Positions 29,801 to 37,700 are shown, counted from the stretch's first letter. The stretch is DNA of 64,000 nt from an uncultured Flavobacteriaceae bacterium (GCA_947493175.1 CANLQD010000006.1:62001-126000); one strand, 5' to 3'. Numbers and translations are program-made. The notes: generated by a model not told the origin, from the sequence alone.

Positions 29801-32451
29801 TAATCGGTTGCTCCGGCATCCAAGGCTATCGTGGGCGAATCTATTTGGGTCAAGGTGAAATTGAACGTATCGGTACATCCTTCGGCATCTACTACAGAAA
29901 GCTCGTAATTTCCTGGTAACGAAAGATTATTAAAGGTTCTTCCAGTTTTGGGTCCCACGGTTGTGCCGCCGCCTGGGTAGGTCAGGGTATATAAATAACC
30001 GCCCCAACCGTCGGTCGCATCGGCGATAACACGCCCTATGTTGCCATTGGCACAACTCATATCGGTGATGTTCCCCGTTAAAGAAACGGGAGCGGTAGGT
30101 TCTTCGATATCAAATGAAGCGGTATCAGTACATCCCGTATCTGTATCGGTCACGGTAATCGTATAGGTACCCGCTCCGGATAGTGGCAATACTACTTCCA
30201 AATCACTCTGCGGACCTCCTGTAAAAAGTCCACCATTGATATCATAGGTATAGGTGTTGGCAAAACCATCAATGATAAAAGTACCTGTACCATCTGTAGC
30301 TCCCGTACATATCCGAAGATCTCCTCCGGATCGGACGCGGGCCCGAATAGAGCTGGTCTGTACTGGAGTGAAGGTCTCGGTATAACTACAATTGTTTACA
30401 TCGGTAATACGGAATTCATGCGTAACGCCAGTGGAAAGGCCTGTAAAAAGTCCGGTACCGTTGCTCTGTGTAACGGGACTGATGACTTCATAGGTCGCAA
30501 TGGCGTTGGTACTTGTTGCTGTTAGCTGTACATCGGAAGTTCCCGCTGCACAATTGATATTACTTTGCGCAAAGGCAATATCTGTTGGTGGGTCTACATC
30601 ATCGATGGTAATCGCTGTCAAATCCCTTCTACAACCGCTATCATCGATAATGGCAGGATTGTATGTGCCCGATGCCAAACCGGTGTAAAGTGTGGTCGTT
30701 GAAAAGTTAACCCCATCGATACTAAATTGATATCCGGTACCAGAGCCTCCTGTAAAAGGGCCTTGAAATTCGATTTGACCTCCGTTCACACCACCTCCAA
30801 GGATACAAGTTCGGTCAGAGAGCTTTACGGCGGTACCACCGATGGCTCCTACCTCGTTGACAGTAACGGAACCGGGCATAGGAAGAATACAATTGAATGC
30901 CCCTGATTCATATAAGACTTCTATGTTATTATAGGTACCAGCGGTTACTGAAAGTACGGGATTGGTACTCCATGGATCGGCAGAATCCGCCCGATAGGAC
31001 AAATCATATCCACCTGGATCAATAATGGTAAACTCCAGGCGTGCTCCCCCGTTGGTACAGGTACCATCTACTCCCGCAACCGTAATATCTGGTGGCGTCA
31101 ATTCCGCAATATTGGCCGAGGCGGTAATGGTACACCCATTGGCATCGGTAATCAAAAAATCATAGGTTCCAGGACTGGTGACCGTTTCTACTCTGGAATC
31201 GGTATACGAAGGGCTCGAAGGACCAACACCGTTTACGATATACGTGTACGGTGCCGTACCGCCCGATGTATATACTGTAATATCAACACTACTGATACCA
31301 CAGGCTGCGCTAAAACTGTTATTGGGCTCGGCACGAGCATCTAAGGCACTTACTCCCGACCCTATGGTAATAGGATTTCCAGAAGTATCCAAACTCTGTC
31401 TTGGCGGATCGATTCCATTTAACGGGTCACCCGTACATTCTTGGGTCTCTACCTGTACCGTATAGGTACCAAAACCGACAGCGTTAAAGGTGTATGGATT
31501 ATCCCCTACAAACGCCGTAAACTCCTGGGCAACCCCAGAAGCATCTAACAACGTATAGCGATATGGTCCAATTCCCGCTGTGGGAGTGACCGTTATGGTC
31601 CCTGTATCCCCGACACAAAGCGCATCGGTAAAGGTAACATCAATGTCCATATCCTGTTGGTCAATGGTAATTGGCTCATAGGGATATTTACATGCGTCCA
31701 GAGTATTCTGAAGCCTAGCTTGTACCACATAAGTACCTGGGGCCAAATTATCAAAAATAGGTCCTTGCCAAGGTCCAAAACCACTTCCGGAATCGATACT
31801 GAACTCATAGGCACTCGAAAGGTTTGTAATCTGTATTCTTCCCGGGACCCCGCAAATGGCATCATCCTTCACGAAAGTTTGAGTAATATTGCTTTTCTTA
31901 ACCTTAAAAAAATACTGCTGTCCGTCTGCAATGACCCGATATTCGGCACCGCTTGCTGAATTAATAGTACTGGCATCCAAGGTAAACGTGGGCCCCGTAC
32001 CTACCTGTGTGTAGCAAGAGGCGTTCGTATTTGGACAGTCTTCATTGATATCTGGAGTACAGCTCCCACCCAATAGCTGCCATGAAACGGAACTGAAGCT
32101 TCCCGCTAAGGAAACGATACGATTATCGAAATCCCCACACAGATTGAATCGGGCAATAGTGCTACCATCATTGGCACAGCCCACCTCTTCGTCGGCCCCT
32201 TGAATAATGGTCATGAACATTGGGGCCATCGATAAGGCCGCATTGCTTTTACCATTTGTGACATTTAAAGTATTGAGAGCGGTAGCGCTGGAATCGTCTG
32301 CTACCGTTTTGGTCAAAGGCACTTCTACCTTGGAAATGACTTCACTGATGAGTTTGTAAACGCTCGTATTGGCAATGGCAGAAGTACAGACTACGGAAAA
32401 AGCCAATAGCACGACGGCATACACAAGATGCCTTGATTTTCTTGGGAGCAT
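23860..32451 (-). CDS. Giant SprB-like T9SS-secreted surface protein
   Basis: A 2863-residue protein exported by Sec (signal peptide about 1-28, ending TSAIA) and then by the type IX system. Most of its length is a series of roughly 80-100-residue beta-rich SprB-type repeats. Recurring features are a cysteine (for example PVTCNGDADGTITV), a GGTAPYTY- or GTYDFLI-like strand, and a final (I/V)xDANGCxxxxx(I/V). The last 80 or so residues are a type-B gliding-motility-associated C-terminal domain: NFFTPDNNGMNDEWEIGN, VKIYDRYGRVV, WDGTYEGKELPSGDYWYVV and an end FTLYR. SprB of Flavobacterium johnsoniae is the model adhesin for gliding. Here no SprF/PorP-like partner gene lies next to it. It probably serves as adhesin or surface fibre; the ligand is unknown. 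Confidence 0.9.
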   Translation of the reverse strand: MLPRKSRHLVYAVVLLAFSVVCTSAIANTSVYKLISEVISKVEVPLTKTVADDSSATALNTLNVTNGKSNAALSMAPMFMTIIQGADEEVGCANDGSTIARFNLCGDFDNRIVSLAGSFSSVSWQLLGGSCTPDINEDCPNTNASCYTQVGTGPTFTLDASTINSASGAEYRVIADGQQYFFKVKKSNITQTFVKDDAICGVPGRIQITNLSSAYEFSIDSGSGFGPWQGPIFDNLAPGTYVVQARLQNTLDACKYPYEPITIDQQDMDIDVTFTDALCVGDTGTITVTPTAGIGPYRYTLLDASGVAQEFTAFVGDNPYTFNAVGFGTYTVQVETQECTGDPLNGIDPPRQSLDTSGNPITIGSGVSALDARAEPNNSFSAACGISSVDITVYTSGGTAPYTYIVNGVGPSSPSYTDSRVETVTSPGTYDFLITDANGCTITASANIAELTPPDITVAGVDGTCTNGGARLEFTIIDPGGYDLSYRADSADPWSTNPVLSVTAGTYNNIEVLYESGAFNCILPMPGSVTVNEVGAIGGTAVKLSDRTCILGGGVNGGQIEFQGPFTGGSGTGYQFSIDGVNFSTTTLYTGLASGTYNPAIIDDSGCRRDLTAITIDDVDPPTDIAFAQSNINCAAGTSDVQLTATSTNAIATYEVISPVTQSNGTGLFTGLSTGVTHEFRITDVNNCSYTETFTPVQTSSIRARVRSGGDLRICTGATDGTGTFIIDGFANTYTYDINGGLFTGGPQSDLEVVLPLSGAGTYTITVTDTDTGCTDTASFDIEEPTAPVSLTGNITDMSCANGNIGRVIADATDGWGGYLYTLTYPGGGTTVGPKTGRTFNNLSLPGNYELSVVDAEGCTDTFNFTLTQIDSPTIALDAGATDYCYIPGTGATVGVTSTAGSAAVGTHQYRINGGSLQGSPVFNGLTPGNYTVEVVDGNNCRDQISVTIRPQLRVNTSIDTEIPCGGAPGQIRVQVSGGYLSNATPKDYQVSTDNGATYGASQPLTANSFLYPVTAGGTYMFRVTDNEGCEAFSSPLVVADAATIAAGSASVVPVSCGNSDNGIVTINPDATSGIPPYEVSFNGGPFSSQTVFSNLSVGTYDYVIRDARGCISPSTPVNVTLDPTASPDATVAPTPATCSAGNIVAGGIDITGVTDGTPNFTFIVEDILGNEVVRADNVDPVSLPINLSDPGLIPGTYTVITLDANGCRDVDTVTITTTEVVITPINFTPAVTCDDTGFTYTVQVTPTIFPTVPTYQIRLAGQPAFYALNNNAGPDTHEFSNTTDGIQYGVAYTVEVLAPNGCIYEEVIPPIEGFSALDVTATSTPGFCDVNRNGEIVYEVSGFTLGDNLQIEILNNDDGTRTVIETVTPGSIPYSNSYLTLPGDYQIIVTNLSDTCTDAVGIVIDQNLPSIDILAEEPANCNAAGQITVQGAGGAGGPYEFAYMTSATTPAATDWTTDTTFIGPAGTYYVYVRDTSGCTSFAIATIIALEPNLVAPGITVDNQCVVTATAFDITVTMPATTNTPRFTLAGETQFGVFNGGTNLWEYTYQVSSPGTYTVDVVDANGCTSMGTAEVYEFLTASGDFSTIPTCNDADGVITLEVIGGSNQFSYQLQDSGGVNIGPAIIGDRNAGVITGVAPGDYLVEVTDTETFCDFAVPVNLVPAIQPEIDNELHEDITCTGENDGSIDILLRANTDLDTPIEFILNNLTAGGVEVTRNNTGSFTGLAQAQYQVEVVSARGCRRLSNPIDINEPPAFSISLIAPPNFDCVPGSNQVSSADIIVNVDSPGIGFGYQYSIAGHFDYQNTNTFTVFDNGDPIQTFTIYAIDGNGCRTQMSVPIGRPTNVIPNLTLISPLYCGVDEVVEITASGTNNYTIVTTAPGGTVVANVNGTDTAPAQISLPVTGDYFFVLQDNVGTCNYPLPVHTVVAPTQPTATISEAQPVTCAIPGNDGALFIEVGDYVGQYRYRVYEASDTGKTTFLSEGFFETTDYPDVNGDLARITGLPGGSYFVEVVSQDEPYCQTDSNVATIRVPNGELDVQTVEIGNVTCDNNAGIIEATGSGGWDTSAYEYRLLQDTGSGYAPHPTWGNWDATNRFTGLEAGDYQVEIRDIEECTDFTNRTLNIIPPINADIREPQGLVCPGGNNAVLEAFDPGTGTAGATGGVAGAGYLYQLIYLNSNNILDERDRSGLQNSPTFIGTSGGVISAGWYAIEVTSSFNCSFVTPPYEVIPPPPVDVRLVQTRVPGCGGDGEMQVSIENPEVSATYEYQIIENGIPIGTLQPLPSNPFRFPGVGGVEYRVDIQKTSGANVCPPVRSSGINMTDATGLVGSVNQPDDISCFSELDGRIESFAVGGIGNETYTLYQGDPGPDAYNPDPTATLVRGSQDFGTFEGLAPGSIADGTEYYVVITSGTSGCGWVSPPQEILRPEPIVFTTTPTPVTCNGDADGTITVEVTSGGEGLIQFAIAPNFNEFFSNPTNPGVYTFEELEGDTTYEILIQDANGCFEKVNVTVDEPDELLITNVNVTPELCIGANDGTMVFGVSGGTPITDPLVSPAPYFEFKVEMIDPVDETGTGVFAPYIGQTIMNLQGGASYAIYIQDANGCTDTEIFTVGIGVDLTAEPLVEYGCEGIFPNSTASVQMQDTSLLPELLFYLEDMNSIDPPLTTAEMINQAETTRTWGDLPASDYTVHIFHSNGCSNMVEFTMESYEPLTLTAEATGPNEVTAIAAGGYGGYEYFFQGESQGTDNIFLSNQDALVEVRVVDARGCVATASIPFIFTGKLEIPNFFTPDNNGMNDEWEIGNREFFPNIEVKIYDRYGRVVAILDQITNWDGTYEGKELPSGDYWYVVNQNDDRETRFVGHFTLYR

Positions 32452-32587
32452 AGGTTAAGTTTCTTTGGCAAGAATAATAGTGCTTTGGGGAACACGAATA
32501 TTCTTTAGCGTAATTGTTTAAACTTATAAAATCTCTTTATCTTTAAGCGTTTCCGCTACTTTACTAATATTTATCAAACGTATTATT

Positions 32588-33709
32588 ATGAAAATTAGTG
32601 TGTTCTTTGCTTGGGCATTCATTCTAGTGCTTCATATGTCATGCGCTCAAGATTCTGAAAATCAAGTAGATAACCCTTCAAATGTGCCGTTTATCCCGGA
32701 GTTACTGATCGATGAAATGCAGATTCCCTGGGGTATGGCGTTTCTTCCGGATGGAGGTATGTTGGTAACGGAGAAATCGGGTGACCTGATTCATTTTAAA
32801 GAAGGGGTAAAAACAAAAATTTCAAATGTTCCGGAAGTCTATGTTCGGGGTCAGGGCGGACTGCTAGATATTGCTTTACACCCCCAATATGAAAACAATG
32901 GATGGATCTATTTAACGTATGCTTCTTCGGAAGGGTCCGAAAAAGGGGGACACACCGCCTTGATGCGCGCGAAACTAAACAACAACGCACTGGTTGACAA
33001 TGAATTACTATACAAAGCCGCACCTAACACTACAAAAGGACAGCACTTCGGTTCCCGGATGGTATTCGGCAATGATGGGTATCTCTATTTTTCTATTGGG
33101 GAGCGAGGGTCCCGAGATGTAAATCCGCAAGATATTACCCGTGACGGGGGAAAAATATATCGGTTGGCAGCCGATGGAAGCATCCCCGAAGACAACCCTT
33201 TTGTAAACAGCCAAGGCGCAAAAACGGCCATTTATAGCTATGGACATCGAAATCCCCAAGGATTGGTAAAACACCCTGAGACCGGTGCTATCTGGAATCA
33301 TGAGCACGGGCCTCGCGGAGGGGACGAAATCAATATCCTACAAGTGGGCGCAAACTATGGCTGGCCATTGGTCACCTATGGTATCAACTATAGCGGCACC
33401 CCCATTACCGATAAGACCGAAATGGAGGGTATGGAATCTCCCATACATTATTGGGTTCCCAGTATCGCCCCTAGTGGCATGGCCTTTGTGACGACAGACC
33501 TCTACAAAGGCTACAAAGGCAGCCTTTTAGTGGGGTCACTTTCCTTTCAATACTTGGAACGATTGGTACTGAACGGCACCCAGGTAGTCAAACGAGAAAA
33601 ACTACTGGAGGGACTAGGTCGTGTTCGGGATGTTAGGGAAGGTCCGAACGGGCTTATTTATGTTGCCGTGGAGGGGAAAGGGGTTTACCGATTAAAGCCG
33701 AAAAGCTAG
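32588..33709 (+). CDS. PQQ-dependent aldose sugar dehydrogenase-like lipoprotein
   Basis: A 373-residue exported lipoprotein (lipobox LHMSC, Cys19) of the soluble glucose dehydrogenase/YliI family, a six-bladed propeller that oxidises aldoses using pyrroloquinoline quinone. Visible landmarks are PWGMAFLPDGGMLVTEKSG, the catalytic histidine region KGQHFGSRMVF (His153), YSYGHRNPQG (216-225), HEHGPRGGDE (238-247) and GANYGWPLVTYG. The length fits the family. It stands alone, divergent from the SprB-like gene and convergent with murQ. No PQQ biosynthesis genes are in this window, so the cofactor may be scavenged. Confidence 0.88.
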   Translation: MKISVFFAWAFILVLHMSCAQDSENQVDNPSNVPFIPELLIDEMQIPWGMAFLPDGGMLVTEKSGDLIHFKEGVKTKISNVPEVYVRGQGGLLDIALHPQYENNGWIYLTYASSEGSEKGGHTALMRAKLNNNALVDNELLYKAAPNTTKGQHFGSRMVFGNDGYLYFSIGERGSRDVNPQDITRDGGKIYRLAADGSIPEDNPFVNSQGAKTAIYSYGHRNPQGLVKHPETGAIWNHEHGPRGGDEINILQVGANYGWPLVTYGINYSGTPITDKTEMEGMESPIHYWVPSIAPSGMAFVTTDLYKGYKGSLLVGSLSFQYLERLVLNGTQVVKREKLLEGLGRVRDVREGPNGLIYVAVEGKGVYRLKPKS

Positions 33710-33737
33710 ATTTTTGCATGTTCGTTTAAGGCTTTTG

Positions 33738-33763
33738 TTTTGGGATTTGCCCAAAATGTTTTT
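33738..33763 (+). terminator. Rho-independent terminator after the PQQ dehydrogenase gene
   Basis: A seven-base stem TTTTGGG / CCCAAAA with an ATTTG loop is followed by TGTTTTT. It lies 28 bases after the dehydrogenase stop, between two convergent genes. Confidence 0.65.
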
Positions 33764-33810
33764 AAATCATTCCACAAAGCAAATACTATACAAAGGGGTG
33801 TCAAAAATAA

Positions 33811-34620
33811 CTAGCGTGCGGCCTCCAAGGCCTTTTTCACAGACCCATATTTCTTTAATAGCTCCTCGGCCTCCTCATAACCGATACCAAGTCCTTCCAT
33901 CACATATCGAGTACCTCGATCCACAAGCTTATCATTACTGAGTTGCATATTCACCATTTTATTGCCTTTGACCCTACCGATGCGAATCATTAAGGCGGTA
34001 GAAATCATATTCAACACCAGTTTTTGGGAAGTGCCACTTTTCATTCGGGTACTACCGGTCAGAAACTCGGGTCCTACGTTTACTTCGATGGGAATATCGA
34101 CCGCTTTGGCCAAAGGAGACCCCGGATTATTTGTGATACCGGCGGTTAGAAGTCCGTTAGCACGGGCGTCCGCCATACCGCCCAATACATATGGGGTCGT
34201 TCCTGATGCCGCTATGCCTACCACTACATCATTGGTATTGATATGATGCATCTGTAAATCTTTCCATGCCTGCACGCGATCGTCCTCCGCATTTTCCACG
34301 GCTTTCCGAATCGCGGTATCACCGCCGGCGATGAGCCCCACTACCCTTTCATGTGGCATCCCAAAAGTTGGGGGGATTTCCGAAGCATCCAAAATCCCTA
34401 AACGACCACTGGTGCCCGCTCCGATATAAAACAACCGACCTCCACTTTCGAAACGTTGGGCCAAAGAATCGACCAAAGAAGTAATTTGAGGGATTACCTC
34501 AGCAACGGCATCGGCCACTTTTTGATCTTCCTGGTTCATTTTATGCAGAATCGTGGCCGTATCCATCTGTTCCAAATGGTCATGATTAGATGGAGTCTCG
34601 GTAATTTTGGTATAGTCCAT
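33811..34620 (-). CDS. murQ: N-acetylmuramic acid 6-phosphate etherase
   Basis: A 269-residue cytoplasmic SIS-domain enzyme that splits the lactyl ether of MurNAc-6-phosphate, giving GlcNAc-6-phosphate and lactate. The signatures GGRLFYIGAGTSGRLGILDA, SEIPPTFG, VGIAASGTTPYVLGG and TGSTRMKSGTSQKLVLNM are all present, followed by the helical UBA-like tail. The ATG at 34620 is preferred over a TTG at 34641 because a perfect -7 promoter element overlaps the latter. The neighbouring DeoR-type regulator and the NagB fusion, AmpG, NagZ and AnmK genes place it in peptidoglycan sugar recycling, where it uses the product of AnmK. Confidence 0.95.
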   Translation of the reverse strand: MDYTKITETPSNHDHLEQMDTATILHKMNQEDQKVADAVAEVIPQITSLVDSLAQRFESGGRLFYIGAGTSGRLGILDASEIPPTFGMPHERVVGLIAGGDTAIRKAVENAEDDRVQAWKDLQMHHINTNDVVVGIAASGTTPYVLGGMADARANGLLTAGITNNPGSPLAKAVDIPIEVNVGPEFLTGSTRMKSGTSQKLVLNMISTALMIRIGRVKGNKMVNMQLSNDKLVDRGTRYVMEGLGIGYEEAEELLKKYGSVKKALEAAR

Positions 34621-34638
34621 AGGTTTCAGGTTATTGTT

Positions 34639-34646
34639 CAAAGGTA
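34639..34646 (-). promoter_or_regulatory. -7 promoter element of murQ
   Basis: On the minus strand the sequence reads TACCTTTG, a perfect TAnnTTTG match, 18 bases before the ATG at 34620. It overlaps the alternative TTG start, arguing against that start. No convincing -33 box is seen. Confidence 0.5.
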
Positions 34647-34813
34647 AAGGTTCAAGTTTGGATGGAACGTATTTGATTTTTGAGCGTTTAGCCGATCTTG
34701 TCGGAAATACGGAGCTCGAGGTATGATGTTTTTTGGTTCATTGACCATCCATCATAGGCCTTTTTAAAATTTGATATTTGTATTTTGGTTTGTAATTGTA
34801 GCGTTTCATGATT

Positions 34814-35563
34814 TCACAAAAGTCGTACATCATGGTCCCTAAATAGGTTTAAAAGATTATTATCTGGTTCGAGTTCCGTAATCATCGTATTAATCGCATT
34901 AAGGTCGCAGGTTTTATAGCGATGTTGGGAATTCAGTTTCTCCGAGATGCATAATAACACGGTTTTTTTCGCCGCCTTGATGACCGCCTTTTTTAATTGC
35001 ACGATATCCCAATCGAATTCGGTTAACCCATATAACGAATCCACATACCCCGTTCCTATGAAACTATAGTCTACCCGAATTTCGGAAAGTTGATGAATGG
35101 CATGTGGCCCAATGGCGATTTGAGCATCACGAGAAAGCTGCCCTCCTATAAAAATGACTTCAATATTCGGTTTCGTAAGCAATTCAAAAGCCACTTGCAA
35201 ACTCAATGTAAAACAAGTAAGCTTCTTGTTTTCGGGAATGAGCCGGGCCAATTCGAGACAAGTGGTACCGCCATCAATAAAGATGACCGCCCCCTCTTTC
35301 AGAAGCTTTACGGCTTTCTCGGCAATTTTGACCTTCTCCGTTAAGGCATAAATATTTGTATTTCGCGTATGTTGATTTGTAAAACCCAAGGAGATGGCTC
35401 CGCCGTGTACCTTTCTGAGTTTCTGCGCGGCATCGAGTTCCTTCACATCTCTTCGTACGGTATCGATAGATACATCTAACAATTCGGCAATATCGGTAAG
35501 CAACACCCTATTATGCAGTGCCACCTCGTTTAATATGGCTTGTTGTCGCTCTTCTTTTAACAT
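34814..35563 (-). CDS. DeoR/GlpR-family sugar-phosphate-responsive transcriptional regulator
   Basis: A 249-residue repressor-type protein. Residues 1-58 are a DeoR winged helix-turn-helix (MLKEERQQAILNEV, LTDIAELLDVSIDTVRRDV, KLRKVHGGA). Residues about 70-235 form the DeoR sensor domain (IFIDGGTTCLELARLI, EVIFIGGQLSRD, IGTGYVDSLYGLTEFD) that binds a phosphorylated sugar. The ATG at 35563 is used; a longer frame starting at 35605 would have its start upstream of the -7 element. It is divergent from the nagB fusion gene, so it probably controls that gene and perhaps the whole recycling cluster, with GlcNAc-6-P or a similar metabolite as inducer. That is an inference from position. Confidence 0.9.
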   Translation of the reverse strand: MLKEERQQAILNEVALHNRVLLTDIAELLDVSIDTVRRDVKELDAAQKLRKVHGGAISLGFTNQHTRNTNIYALTEKVKIAEKAVKLLKEGAVIFIDGGTTCLELARLIPENKKLTCFTLSLQVAFELLTKPNIEVIFIGGQLSRDAQIAIGPHAIHQLSEIRVDYSFIGTGYVDSLYGLTEFDWDIVQLKKAVIKAAKKTVLLCISEKLNSQHRYKTCDLNAINTMITELEPDNNLLNLFRDHDVRLL

Positions 35564-35584
35564 GAATACCCCATTTCTAGCTTG

Positions 35585-35592
35585 CAAAGATA
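35585..35592 (-). promoter_or_regulatory. -7 promoter element of the deoR-type gene
   Basis: The minus strand reads TATCTTTG, a perfect match to TAnnTTTG, 21 bases before the ATG at 35563. This supports the shorter start of the regulator. Confidence 0.55.
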
Positions 35593-35606
35593 GAAAATAA
35601 ATCAAT

Positions 35607-35670
35607 ATGCTTTTTTTTCCGTTTTCATTATCTAGGATAGCATGTAAAAATCCATAAAAGCATAAAACGG
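35607..35670. promoter_or_regulatory. Candidate operator: paired inverted repeats between deoR-type gene and nagB fusion
   Basis: Two seven- to eight-base words occur in inverted orientation in the divergent intergenic region. ATGCTTTT at 35607-35614 pairs with AAAAGCAT at 35656-35663, and CCGTTTT at 35619-35625 pairs with AAAACGG at 35664-35670. The region lies between the two -7 elements, as expected for a DeoR-family operator controlling both genes. The surrounding DNA is AT-rich, so chance pairing is possible. Confidence 0.35.
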
Positions 35671-35712
35671 CAAAATAAATTGCAAAAAACTGCAGATTAT
35701 ATATTTTTTAGC

Positions 35713-35720
35713 TACCTTTG
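35713..35720 (+). promoter_or_regulatory. -7 promoter element of the nagB fusion gene
   Basis: TACCTTTG, a perfect TAnnTTTG match, ends 30 bases before the ATG at 35751. It overlaps a TTG start that would extend the reading frame by 11 codons, so the ATG is preferred. No -33 TTTG box is found at the usual distance. Confidence 0.55.
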
Positions 35721-35750
35721 TCTAGATTCAACCTTATAATAACATTCATT

Positions 35751-37700
35751 ATGGCAGAAACTTTTACAAAACCTAAGATGATGCACTACCCAACCGATGA
35801 GGAATCCCGCAAATTTGAAAAGATAAATACGATCATTCATGAAAGCTCCCAGGAAGCCTCTTTTTTCGTGGCCAATGAAATTGCAGATTTGATAAGACAA
35901 CGACAAAAGCAGGGAAAAACAGCTGTTTTGGGCCTTGCTACGGGTTCTACCCCCACAAAAGTGTATGATTTTTTGGTCAAGTTTCACAAAGAAGAAGGTC
36001 TCAGTTTCAAAAACGTCATCACCTTCAATCTAGATGAATACTTTCCCATGGAGTCAGACTCACTTCATAGCTACGTTCGGTTTATGAACGAGCACCTCTT
36101 CGACCATATCGATATCAAAAAAGAAAACATACATATTCCTGATGGCACGTTAGACAAGGAGGATGTACGCGAGTATTGTCACGTGTATGAAAAGAAGATT
36201 TCAAAGGTAGGGGGAATAGACATACAAGTTTTGGGAATCGGTAGAACAGGTCATATTGGGTTCAATGAACCGGGGTCATCGTTAAAAAGTAAAACCAGAA
36301 TGGTACGTTTAGATCGGGTGACCCGCCTTGATGCTGCCAGTGACTTTTTTGGTTTGGAAAACGTACCCTCAAAAGCCATCACCATGGGCGTGGGCACCAT
36401 TATGGATGCCAAGCGTATTATCCTGATGGCATGGGGTGAAGGAAAAGCGGGCATCATTCAACAAGCGGTAGAAGGAAAGATCAAGGAATCTGTCCCTGCT
36501 ACCTTTCTACAACATCATACGAATTGTGATTTTATAGTCGATGACGCAGCAGCATCCTCCCTGACCCGGGTATGTACCCCTTGGCTGACCAGTGAATGTG
36601 ATTGGTCTGATAAGCTTGTAAAAAAAGCAACCATATGGCTTTCCGAAAAATTGAACAAGGCCATTTTAAAACTCACCAACGAGGATTACAACGAACATGG
36701 CATGGGTAGTCTAGTGGCAGAAATCGGTTCGGCAGAACACATTAACCTGAAGGTTTTCAACGACTTGCAGCGCACCATCACGGGATGGCCGGGAGGTAAG
36801 CCAAACGCCGATGATAGCCAACGGCCTGAACGAAAGGCCCCTTACCCTAAAACGTCTCTTATCTTTAGCCCACATCCCGATGACGATGTCATCTCCATGG
36901 GGGGTACCCTGCTCCGTTTGGTCGATCAAGGACATGAAGTGCACGTAGCATATCAAACTTCAGGTAATATTGCGGTATTCGATGACGAGGTGATTCGCTT
37001 CATGGATTTTGCTACCGACATACAGGAAGGCAACACCCAACTTCATCAACAGTTTAAGGAAGTACGGGAATTTTTAAGCAATAAATTACCCGGACAGGTA
37101 GATAGCCCTGAAATTCAACAATTTAAAGGATTGATACGAAAAGGAGAAGCCTTGGCCGCATGCCGTTACTGCGGGGTTAAAGAGGAAAATGCACATTTTC
37201 AAAACTTGCCCTTTTACGAGACGGGTACGGTGAAAAAGAATCCGTATTCCGAAGCTGATGTCGAACGCACATATGATCTTTTGAACAAAATAAAACCGCA
37301 TCAAATCTTTGCGGCCGGCGACCTTTCGGACCCGCACGGCACCCACCGCGTGTGCTTGCAAATTATCTACAAGGCCATGGATCGCCTGGTAAAGGAAAAT
37401 GTCGAATGGGTTGATGATTGCTATCTTTGGTTGTACAGGGGCGCATGGCAAGAATGGGATATCGCCGATATGGAAATGGCGGTACCGATCGGGCCAAAAG
37501 ACATGCAACGAAAGAAAAATGCTATTTTTAAACACCAGTCCCAAAAAGATGCCGCAATGTTCCCAGGGAACGATGAAAGGGAATTTTGGCAACGGGCAGA
37601 ACAGCGGAACAAAGAAACCGCACGTAAATACAATGCGCTCGGAATGGCAGAATACGAGGCTATGGAAGGGTTTGTACGATACCAGTTCAAGAATGCGTAG
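35751..37700 (+). CDS. nagB: NagB-like glucosamine-6-phosphate deaminase fused to LmbE/PIG-L deacetylase
   Basis: A 649-residue two-domain cytoplasmic protein. Residues about 25-285 are NagB-like: LGLATGSTPTK (60-70), NLDEY with Asp95, and GIGRTGHIGFNEP with His168. Residues about 370-630 are a LmbE/PIG-L zinc deacetylase: SPHPDDDVISMGG near 373-385 and SDPHGTHR near 525. Such fusions are common in Bacteroidota. NagB converts GlcN-6-P to fructose 6-P and ammonia; the LmbE domain could supply GlcN-6-P by deacetylating GlcNAc-6-P, replacing NagA, which is not seen nearby. The position equivalent to catalytic Asp141 of E. coli NagB is Thr here (R-T-G-H instead of x-D-G-H). Start chosen at ATG 35751. 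Confidence 0.88.
   Translation: MAETFTKPKMMHYPTDEESRKFEKINTIIHESSQEASFFVANEIADLIRQRQKQGKTAVLGLATGSTPTKVYDFLVKFHKEEGLSFKNVITFNLDEYFPMESDSLHSYVRFMNEHLFDHIDIKKENIHIPDGTLDKEDVREYCHVYEKKISKVGGIDIQVLGIGRTGHIGFNEPGSSLKSKTRMVRLDRVTRLDAASDFFGLENVPSKAITMGVGTIMDAKRIILMAWGEGKAGIIQQAVEGKIKESVPATFLQHHTNCDFIVDDAAASSLTRVCTPWLTSECDWSDKLVKKATIWLSEKLNKAILKLTNEDYNEHGMGSLVAEIGSAEHINLKVFNDLQRTITGWPGGKPNADDSQRPERKAPYPKTSLIFSPHPDDDVISMGGTLLRLVDQGHEVHVAYQTSGNIAVFDDEVIRFMDFATDIQEGNTQLHQQFKEVREFLSNKLPGQVDSPEIQQFKGLIRKGEALAACRYCGVKEENAHFQNLPFYETGTVKKNPYSEADVERTYDLLNKIKPHQIFAAGDLSDPHGTHRVCLQIIYKAMDRLVKENVEWVDDCYLWLYRGAWQEWDIADMEMAVPIGPKDMQRKKNAIFKHQSQKDAAMFPGNDEREFWQRAEQRNKETARKYNALGMAEYEAMEGFVRYQFKNA

Noticed and set aside
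23860..32451. Tandem DNA repeat array in the giant gene
   Set aside because: The repetition is at the protein level (SprB-type modules); the nucleotide sequence is diverged and I see no near-identical tandem copies or CRISPR-like spacing.
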